Below are positions 1 to 5,456 of a stretch of 6,195 nucleotides of DNA, piece after piece. This stretch comes from Planctomycetota bacterium (GTDB taxonomy: Bacteria; Planctomycetota; SBBH01; JAHFOU01), in NCBI GenBank assembly GCA_023261525.1, contig JAHFOU010000146.1, positions 1 through 6,195 of the forward strand, written 5' to 3'. The notes under the pieces were generated by a model, which saw nothing but the letters and a program-made list of their open reading frames with translations, was not told where the DNA came from and did not search any database. The position numbers and the translations under genes were made by a program. The first letter of the stretch is position 1; each line of letters opens with the position of its first letter.

Positions 1-717
1 ACGATCCACGCGGTCTTCTTCGACATCGACGACACCCTCTACTCGACCACCCGCTTCGCCCAGAAGGCCCGGCGCAACGCCATCCGGGCCATGATCCAGG
101 CCGGGCTCCGGATGGAGGAGGACGCGGCCCTGGCGGAGCTGGATGAGGTCATCGCGGAGTTCTCGTCCAACTACGAGCACCACTACGAGAAGCTCCTCCT
201 GCGCCTGCCCCAGGCGGCCCAGGGCCTCAACCCGGCCATCCTGGTGGCGGCGGCGGTGGTGGCCTACCACCAGACGAAATCGAAGGAGCTCGCCCCCTTC
301 CCGGACGTGGCCTCGGCCTTCCCGCGCCTGGCGAAGGCGGGGCTCAGGCTGGGCATCATCACCTCGGGCCTGACGGTCAAGCAGGCGGAGAAGATCGTGC
401 GCCTGGGCATCCTGCCCCACCTGGACCCGGCGGGGATCTTCATCACGGAGCAGATCGGGATCTCGAAGCCGAACCCCAAGCTCTGGCAGACGGCCTGCCG
501 CGCCTTCAAGCTGAAGCCGTCCGAGTGCGCCTACGTGGGAGACCACCCGGTGCACGACGTGGAGCCGGTCAAGAAACTCGGCATGGTCTCCATCCTGAAC
601 CGCCGCGGCCTCGGGAAGTACGAGACCCTGGCGGCCAAGGTGGCGCCGGACCACGAGATCCGGAGCTTCGACGAGCTGATCGGGATCCTGGGGAAGGACT
701 ACGGGGTCAGGATCTGA
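1..717 (+). CDS. HAD-superfamily (subfamily IA) hydrolase, 5' end cut by window edge
   Basis: Predicted cytosolic phosphatase-type hydrolase of the haloacid dehalogenase superfamily; the substrate is unknown. The reading frame is open from base 1, and the first visible codons already encode motif I (FFDIDDTLYSTT, nucleophile Asp8 and acid/base Asp10 of the visible 238 residues). The true start is therefore probably only one or two codons outside the window, and the internal ATG at 91 is not the start because it would delete the catalytic motif. Motif II is Thr121/Ser122 in IITSG, motif III is Lys156 in SKPNPK, and motif IV is the acidic pair Asp181/Asp186 in VGDHPVHDV. All catalytic motifs are thus intact. 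Residues about 17-100 are mostly helical, as expected of a C1 cap inserted after motif I. The size and the SKPNP motif fit the small HAD-IA proteins grouped as TIGR02253-like (from memory, not searched). It converges on the next gene and shares no operon with it. Confidence 0.93.
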   Translation, partial: TIHAVFFDIDDTLYSTTRFAQKARRNAIRAMIQAGLRMEEDAALAELDEVIAEFSSNYEHHYEKLLLRLPQAAQGLNPAILVAAAVVAYHQTKSKELAPFPDVASAFPRLAKAGLRLGIITSGLTVKQAEKIVRLGILPHLDPAGIFITEQIGISKPNPKLWQTACRAFKLKPSECAYVGDHPVHDVEPVKKLGMVSILNRRGLGKYETLAAKVAPDHEIRSFDELIGILGKDYGVRI

Positions 718-721
718 GCGG

Positions 722-1138
722 TCAGTCCCAGGCCAGGATGCGGGGCCCCGCCCCGGCCTGCCAGGCGAACGTGATGTCGTCGAAAACGGGGCTTTCCAGG
801 ATCGGCTGCCCCCCGGGGTCCGCGAGGTCCACAGCGAGACGGACCCGGTAGCGGAACTGCGGGACCAAGCGGCTGATGGCGACCCCAGGAGCTAGGTGTC
901 CGAGCATGGAAGGATCCCCGCTCGCCGTATCCAGGGTACCCGCAGCATCCAGCAGGTCGACATCGACCCGGCACCGGCCATCCAGGGCCGGGTCGGAATC
1001 CCTGGGCGTCCCGGCCGCGGGCACGACGCCACCAACCGTGTGAAGCTCCAAGCAACGGGCCGAGGGGAGGCAAGCCGTCCACCAGGCCCTAAGAAGACGA
1101 CAGGACGACTGGGCAGGCGCCAACGGCGCGGAGAGGAA
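722..1138 (-). other. C-terminal beta-rich module after the LamG-like domain
   Basis: This encodes about residues 850-987. It opens with RFLSAPLAPAQSSCRLLRAWW and closes with FRYRVRLAVDLADP followed by SPVFDDITFAW. I recall the same order (altered SP/SAP strand, Trp strand, RYRV strand, then P-x-LDDIT strand) from beta-sandwich modules that follow LamG domains in large exported proteins. Five of the protein's 14 cysteines cluster at residues 830-905. No name can be assigned with confidence. Confidence 0.45.
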
Positions 1139-3685
1139 ACGCCCCTCGCCCTTGTAGTAACGCCCGTCCCGATAGCGGGCCAGGGCCCATGCCGCGCAAG
1201 CGGTCTCAGCTGGGCCGGAGGCGTCTCCGAAATTGACGACCGCGAATTCGTCGAGGACTTGGTTGGCCGCGGTGCCGTATCCCATGGGAACATCCGCGGA
1301 GGGCTGCGGCCCGATCACCAGGAAGGTCCCGGCGGAGAAGAGGTCCTTACTGCTCTTGATGTCAAGCGGCGGATTAACGTAGGTCCCACCTCCCGGATCT
1401 ACCCATGCGCTCGGGGGGAAACCGTCCGATGCAAAGGAGAGGTCCGGGCCAACGACGTTCTCGTTCGAATCGAATCGGGCCGTCACCAGACGCCAGCGCA
1501 GTCCCGGCATCCGGACCAGGCCCGAGCCCTGGGGAGTTCCCCACGCATGGGCTTGCCGCTCGAACTGGACGTCTCCCACCACATCCGTGTTCTCGAAGAT
1601 CATCCCCCACTGCTCCGGATTCCGGCGCCCAAGGACCATGACCTGGGTATTCATGGGGCGACGGACACAAGCGACATCCACCATCGTGACCATGCCGACC
1701 GGAAGGCAAGGCTTGACCCAGTAACTCAAGGCCCCATAGTTGCTTCTTGCGGCCGGGAAACCGGGGACCAGCCCGGGAGGCGGGAGGTTTCCGGAAGTCG
1801 AAAAGGCCACCGCATGCTGCCCCTGGAGGTGCACCCCGTCGGGGTAGAGCGTCGAAGGCTCCAGGCCGGAAGCCGGCCACATCGACTCGGCAGTGTCGGT
1901 CTGAAGCGCCACGGAAGAGGCTTCGGGACCGTTGACACGGGCCCTTGATCCACCGAGAGCGGCATCCCAGCCGTTATCGAAATGATGCAGGAACGTGAAC
2001 GGGCCTCCGGCCGGGGACGTCTCCATCAATTCCACCGTGGCCAGGGAGATCCGACCGTCGGTCCGTGATGCCTTGCCGGCAAGGCAGGCCAAGGGATGGC
2101 AGGGATAGGTCGCCGCCGCCAAGCCCTGCCCCCCGCCCATGGGATTCCAGGAGGCCCCCGCCCCGAAGGTCCTCTGGATGGGAAGAGGAGGCTTGTCGGT
2201 GGCAAGGGAAAGGCAACTCTGAGGGGAATTGTCGGGGCCTCGCCCGGCCAGGAAATCGTCCTGGCTGGTCTGTCTCAGCATGGCAAAGACCTGGATCGTG
2301 GCCGTGGCCGAGCCCGTGGCCAGCAAGCGCCCTCCCCTGTCTGTGATGCGACCCAGGGAAGCGATGCGGAAGACCCCGGGCGGCTGAAGGCTTCCTTCGG
2401 TGGACCAGACCTGAAGATCCGTCTTGTCCACCCATTTCCAAAGGCACTGGTCGGGAAGCTCCTTGGCCGACCGCGTATTGGGGTTGAAGTTCGCCTTGAG
2501 GAGGTCAGCCCCGGACTGATTCCCTCCCCCGCCGGCGCCACCCGACATCCCGTTGAGGGTTCCGGGGACCAGGTCGTCGCAGAAGGCTTCGAACTCAGCC
2601 CAGGTCCCGAAGGGGCGTCGCCCGATCAGAAGGTCGGCGACGGAAGTCGCCTGGCTCGCCGAAATCGAGATACTTGAAGTGGCCGTCAGGGGATCCTCCC
2701 AGGATCTTCCCGTCAGATCCTGGAGCAGGGCGATCAGGACCGGGCGGGTCACCGCATTGAGGTTAACCGGAGGACGCCCTCCCGTCTCCAGAAGCAAAGG
2801 GAGGCGGTTGCGCTTGACCTTCCCGATCGAACCCAGCGTGGATTCCCCAGGGAAAGCGTTCGGGTGGATTACCCCGTCGTCCACCCAGCTGGAGGTCGCC
2901 AGCCAGGGGGAGAGATCCCGGGAGATCCCCAGGCTCACCTGGAGTTCGGTGATCGAGCGATAACCCCCCAAGGGACGGTTTTGCAGGACCCGGGAGCCGA
3001 GAGAGGCGATCCCGACCTCGGCCTGCTGTCCCAGGACGTCCAGGATGCGGGCCAGCTGGAAGTTCCATCCCAGCCCCGTATCGTTGGCAGCCCCCGTGGG
3101 CCTGACGTCAGGATCCCGATGGTCGGGAACCCCATCGTTGTCCCGATCCACGTCATCCAGGATCCCGCCGTTCACGTCGATCTTGGCCGACTCGTCCTCC
3201 ACCTTGAGCGCATAGTGATTCCCCTGAGGGCATTCGTCCCCGGAAAGGCCGCCAGAGTATCCCCTGAGGCGCTCCTCCACCGGCAGGAGTTTGGGCATTG
3301 CCCCCCCTCGGGCGGCAAAGGAGGGCCTCAGTGCGAACCTCACCGGACAGGATTCCACGTCGGCCGAGGTCGCCGTCCCGGTGGCGTGGAAGATCTCCTG
3401 GGCGGCTTCGAAAGCGGAGAGCTGAAGGTCCGAGGAGGCGTCCCAGTTCTCACCCCCGTAGCGGCTGTCCGGGACATCCGGATCCTGTCCGGCGCTCAGC
3501 CGGGCCATCGCATCCTCGATCCCGGAGCGGGCCAGGAGCAGCGCCTTGGTGGCATAGAGGCGTTGCCGAGACGCCCGCCGCTCCAGCTGGGCCAGGGTCA
3601 CAAAGGCCACGGACAGCAGGGTCAGGACGCCGAGCACCCCCACGACGACGAGGAGGACCACGCCGCGGGGGGGCCGGACGCTCAT
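722..3685 (-). CDS. GspK/PilX-like minor pseudopilin with C-terminal LamG-like module (987 aa)
   Basis: Probable exported, pilus- or type II secretion-associated protein. The N-terminus has a short basic leader (MSVRPPRG), a hydrophobic helix at residues 9-33, and then LARSGIEDAMARL (51-63), the class III prepilin layout of GspK and PilX proteins. Cleavage is expected after Gly8. The residue at mature position +5 is Val, not Glu, as in GspK tip pseudopilins. GspK-like landmarks follow: VEDESAKIDVNGG (162-174), VNLNAVTRPVLIALL (307-321), a helical DLLIGRRPFGTWAEF stretch (351-365), and a closing FRIASLGR strand segment (439-446) up to RQTSQDDF (471-478). An Asp-rich calcium-type loop lies at 178-194 and a Gly-rich insert at 381-388. 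Residues about 563-822 look LamG-like, and about 850-987 form another beta-rich module. There are 14 cysteines, compatible with export and disulfides. Typical GspK is only about 300-350 residues. The ATG at 3685 was chosen because it gives a proper prepilin leader, has GGGAGGT just upstream, and overlaps the stop of the aminotransferase gene as ATGA. The frame stays open upstream to 4765, but that part is a shadow of the aminotransferase gene. The function of the C-terminal half is inferred. Confidence 0.9.
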   Translation of the reverse strand: MSVRPPRGVVLLVVVGVLGVLTLLSVAFVTLAQLERRASRQRLYATKALLLARSGIEDAMARLSAGQDPDVPDSRYGGENWDASSDLQLSAFEAAQEIFHATGTATSADVESCPVRFALRPSFAARGGAMPKLLPVEERLRGYSGGLSGDECPQGNHYALKVEDESAKIDVNGGILDDVDRDNDGVPDHRDPDVRPTGAANDTGLGWNFQLARILDVLGQQAEVGIASLGSRVLQNRPLGGYRSITELQVSLGISRDLSPWLATSSWVDDGVIHPNAFPGESTLGSIGKVKRNRLPLLLETGGRPPVNLNAVTRPVLIALLQDLTGRSWEDPLTATSSISISASQATSVADLLIGRRPFGTWAEFEAFCDDLVPGTLNGMSGGAGGGGNQSGADLLKANFNPNTRSAKELPDQCLWKWVDKTDLQVWSTEGSLQPPGVFRIASLGRITDRGGRLLATGSATATIQVFAMLRQTSQDDFLAGRGPDNSPQSCLSLATDKPPLPIQRTFGAGASWNPMGGGQGLAAATYPCHPLACLAGKASRTDGRISLATVELMETSPAGGPFTFLHHFDNGWDAALGGSRARVNGPEASSVALQTDTAESMWPASGLEPSTLYPDGVHLQGQHAVAFSTSGNLPPPGLVPGFPAARSNYGALSYWVKPCLPVGMVTMVDVACVRRPMNTQVMVLGRRNPEQWGMIFENTDVVGDVQFERQAHAWGTPQGSGLVRMPGLRWRLVTARFDSNENVVGPDLSFASDGFPPSAWVDPGGGTYVNPPLDIKSSKDLFSAGTFLVIGPQPSADVPMGYGTAANQVLDEFAVVNFGDASGPAETACAAWALARYRDGRYYKGEGRFLSAPLAPAQSSCRLLRAWWTACLPSARCLELHTVGGVVPAAGTPRDSDPALDGRCRVDVDLLDAAGTLDTASGDPSMLGHLAPGVAISRLVPQFRYRVRLAVDLADPGGQPILESPVFDDITFAWQAGAGPRILAWD
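1220..1999 (-). other. LamG-like (concanavalin A-like jelly-roll) domain region
   Basis: This encodes about residues 563-822 of the pseudopilin-like protein. Recognisable LamG_3-type landmarks in order are FTFLHHFDNGWD (563-574), YGALSYWVKP (650-659), QWGMIFEN (692-699), RWRLVTARFDS (730-740) and QVLDEFAVVNF (809-819). These correspond to the first strand, the central SFWVKP strand, the W-x-x-V-x-x-xFD strand and the terminal IDEFxIF strand of the fold. Such domains commonly bind carbohydrate or protein on cell surfaces; the ligand here is unknown. The boundaries are approximate and were read by eye, without a profile search. Confidence 0.65.
3104..3154 (-). other. Aspartate-rich calcium-binding-type loop within the pseudopilin
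   Basis: This encodes residues 178-194 of the pseudopilin-like protein (DVDRDNDGVPDHRDPDV). The spacing DxDxDxDGxxDxxDxD is that of thrombospondin type 3 and EF-hand-like extracellular calcium loops. It sits directly after the VEDESAKIDVNGG segment of the GspK-like core. Calcium binding is inferred from the motif. GspK of enterotoxigenic E. coli is known to bind calcium, but I cannot say that these are equivalent positions. Confidence 0.65.
3587..3685 (-). other. Class III (prepilin-type) signal and N-terminal transmembrane helix
   Basis: This encodes residues 1-33 of the pseudopilin-like protein: a leader with two Arg before Gly8, then an unbroken hydrophobic stretch of Val and Leu. Prepilin peptidase would be expected to cut after Gly8. 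The usual Glu at position +5 of the mature protein is absent (Val13), which is known for GspK-type tip subunits. The cleavage site is inferred from the pattern only. Confidence 0.7.
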
Positions 3686-4704
3686 CTGACCTCCCGGATA
3701 ACCCGGCGCTGGTCGGCCTCGGACAGGGACGGATAGAGCGGAAGGGAGAGCACCCTGCGGAAGAGGACCTCCGTCGCCGGGAAGCGTCTCGGGTCCAGGT
3801 CCAGGTACCGGTGCAGGGGTTGGAAAACCGGGGGCTTGGCCTCGATGCCCTTCCCCGCCAGCACCATCGCGGCCCTGCGGGCGTCCGCCACCTCCACCGT
3901 GTAGCGGAACCAGGTCCGCTTCGGGCTCTCCGCATCGAAGGGGAGGGTGAGGCCCGGGACATCCCGCAGCGCCCGGGTGTAGCGGTCCGCCAGGCGCTTC
4001 CTCGCCTTCAGGAAGCCGTGCAGGCGCCCGAGCTGGACCCTGCCCACCGCGGCCTGGAGATCCGTCATCTGGGCATTGAAGCGGAGACGGTAGCGGTCCC
4101 GGTTGTCGTGAAGAAGCAGGTCCCTCACCCCCTCCACCAGGCGCCGGTCCTCCCCCAGCACCATGCCCCCCTGACCTCCCGAGGTCAGGAGCTTGGTGGC
4201 ATAGAAGGAGAGCACCGTCAGGGTTCCGGCCCTGCCCACCCCCGCCCCGAGCGTGAGCGCGCAGTCCTCCACCACCGGGACGCCCAGGCGGGCGATCTCC
4301 CGCACCGGGGCCGGACGCCCGAAGAGATGGGGCACCACGAGGACCGCCGTCCTGGGCGTCAGGGCCTTCCTCGCCAGGGCCGGCGTCAGGTGGTAGGTCT
4401 CCCGGTCCACGTCGCAGACCACCGGCCTCGCCCCGTTCGCCAGGACGGCGTTCAGGACCGCGCTGCACACGTAGGAAGGCAGGACCACCTCGCGCCCCGG
4501 CCCGGCGCCCAGGACGGACAAGGCCAGCTGGAGGGCCGAGGTCCCCGAAGAGGCCGCCGCCGCGTGACGCCGCCCCACCCAGCGGGCGGTCTCCCGTTCG
4601 AAGGCCGCCACCTCGGGCCCCAGGGACAGGAATCCCGAGGCGAGGACGCGCGCCGCAGCGCGGGACTCGGCGGCGCCCAGGGTCGGCCGGGAGTGGGGGA
4701 TCAC
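3682..4704 (-). CDS. DegT/DnrJ/EryC1/StrS-family PLP-dependent aminotransferase
   Basis: Probable cytosolic sugar aminotransferase that moves an amino group, usually from glutamate, onto a keto group of a nucleotide-linked sugar, the family's usual role in O-antigen, capsule, glycan or antibiotic-sugar synthesis. The 340 residues contain the phosphate-contact segment SSGTSAL (52-58), the cofactor-pyridine Asp147 in VVEDCALTLGA, the Schiff-base Lys171 in LSFYATKLLTSGGQGGMV, the conserved FNAQMTDLQAAVG segment (209-221), and a C-terminal LPLYPSLSEADQRRVI typical of the family. All catalytic elements are present. The length is at the short end of the usual 360-400, with no obvious deletion of a motif. 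The start is GTG at 4704, which overlaps the upstream stop as GTGA and places the family's typical N-terminal IPHSRPTL directly after it. No clear ribosome-binding site precedes it, so termination-reinitiation from the membrane-protein gene is likely. EDCALTLGA replaces the more usual EDAAQALGA. The substrate cannot be told from the sequence, and no sugar dehydratase or glycosyltransferase is visible nearby. Confidence 0.93.
   Translation of the reverse strand: MIPHSRPTLGAAESRAAARVLASGFLSLGPEVAAFERETARWVGRRHAAAASSGTSALQLALSVLGAGPGREVVLPSYVCSAVLNAVLANGARPVVCDVDRETYHLTPALARKALTPRTAVLVVPHLFGRPAPVREIARLGVPVVEDCALTLGAGVGRAGTLTVLSFYATKLLTSGGQGGMVLGEDRRLVEGVRDLLLHDNRDRYRLRFNAQMTDLQAAVGRVQLGRLHGFLKARKRLADRYTRALRDVPGLTLPFDAESPKRTWFRYTVEVADARRAAMVLAGKGIEAKPPVFQPLHRYLDLDPRRFPATEVLFRRVLSLPLYPSLSEADQRRVIREVR
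3689..3695 (-). promoter_or_regulatory. Shine-Dalgarno site for the pseudopilin-like gene
   Basis: On the minus strand GGGAGGT is followed by CAG and then the ATG at 3685. The site lies inside the last codons of the aminotransferase gene, whose stop TGA overlaps this ATG. It supports the chosen start and suggests the two genes are translated in a coupled way. Confidence 0.75.
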
Positions 4705-5456
4705 GCGGAGCGGCGGCGCAGGCGGAGGACGGCCAGGACGGCGACCAGGAGGCCGGCCAGCACATAGCTGGCGTGGTGGTACTTGGGCATCCCGAACTCC
4801 TTCAGGTCCACGAAGCGGTCATAGAGCAGGGCGAAACGGCCCTGCACCGTGAACCCGTAGGAGGCCCCGAAGCTGACCATCAGGAAGAGGATGCCCACCT
4901 TGGAGACGGCCTTCACCGGGCCCTTGTGCTCGACGGAGAAGAAGAAATAGGTCAGCACGGAAAGGACCCCGACCAGGATCAGGAGGGCGCTGAAGTCCCC
5001 CCAGAGGCCGGCGGTGGTGGTGTCCGGGACGGACTTCCCCCCGACCCCATGCATCAGGACCAGGGGCCGGACCGTCCCCTGCACCTGCTCGAAGATCTGG
5101 GAGGCCACCGTGGTCGGGATGGCCACCCCGGCCGTGTATCCCATCATGAGGGCCATGGGCCAGCGGCTGAGCCAGGCCGCCTTGGGCACGAAATGGCAGA
5201 GCATGAGCAGGCCCAAGGCCGCGGGGATCAGGAGGACCCAGTCATGAGGGGCTTTGACCAGGGGCTCCCACCACTTGGGGATCAGGGTCTGGAAAAGGGT
5301 CTGGACCAGGATGTAGCCCAGGGAGACCCCCACGTAGAGGTGCTCGCCCACCTTGTAGAAGGGGTTGTCCTCGTACAGGAAGGAGAACATGCAGAGGGTG
5401 AGGCCGGCGGCCGCCCAGGCGCCCAGGAGCTGGGCATGCGCATCCCACCAGGTCAT
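4701..5456 (-). CDS. Polytopic inner-membrane protein of unknown function (251 aa, about 7 TM)
   Basis: I know no named family for this protein. Hydrophobic segments lie at about residues 10-28, 39-58, 72-90, 98-118, 152-174, 182-205 and 228-245, followed by a basic tail (RLRRRSA) that would favour a cytoplasmic C-terminus. A striking charged and aromatic motif, FLYEDNPFYKVGEHLYVG (26-43), joins the first two segments. A second motif, FFFSVEHKGPV (171-181), precedes segment 6, and GASYGFTVQGRFALL (197-211) follows in segment 6 and after it. Both motifs match, from memory, conserved hypothetical membrane proteins found next to homologues of the upstream gene in various bacterial phyla. The ATG at 5456 is preceded by GGGGAGG and overlaps the upstream stop as ATGA. 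Its stop overlaps the aminotransferase start. Charged residues within conserved motifs make a transport, channel or scaffold role possible, but none is demonstrated. Confidence 0.88.
   Translation of the reverse strand: MTWWDAHAQLLGAWAAAGLTLCMFSFLYEDNPFYKVGEHLYVGVSLGYILVQTLFQTLIPKWWEPLVKAPHDWVLLIPAALGLLMLCHFVPKAAWLSRWPMALMMGYTAGVAIPTTVASQIFEQVQGTVRPLVLMHGVGGKSVPDTTTAGLWGDFSALLILVGVLSVLTYFFFSVEHKGPVKAVSKVGILFLMVSFGASYGFTVQGRFALLYDRFVDLKEFGMPKYHHASYVLAGLLVAVLAVLRLRRRSA

Noticed and set aside
91..93. ATG at 91 as start of the HAD hydrolase
   Set aside because: It would remove motif I with the catalytic aspartates, which is encoded in frame at about 16-51.
729..760. Inverted repeat CAGGCC...GGCCTG around the palindrome CGGGGCCCCG as a terminator for the HAD gene
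   Set aside because: It lies inside the pseudopilin coding region, has only 6-base arms, and lacks a T-run on either side. GC-rich coding DNA gives such repeats by chance.
896..1948. Plus-strand open frame of 350 codons
   Set aside because: It is antisense to the LamG-like region, with no recognisable motif and no ribosome-binding site that stands out. The minus-strand frame has clear domain landmarks.
3686..4765. Extension of the pseudopilin reading frame upstream to 4765 (a 1347-codon open frame)
   Set aside because: This stretch reads the aminotransferase gene in another frame and gives a low-complexity Gly/Pro/Arg-rich product. The prepilin leader and ribosome-binding site place the start at 3685.
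3298..4767. Long open frame on the plus strand (489 codons)
   Set aside because: It is antisense to the aminotransferase and pseudopilin genes, and its product is Arg/Pro/Gly-rich without domains, typical of high-GC shadow frames.
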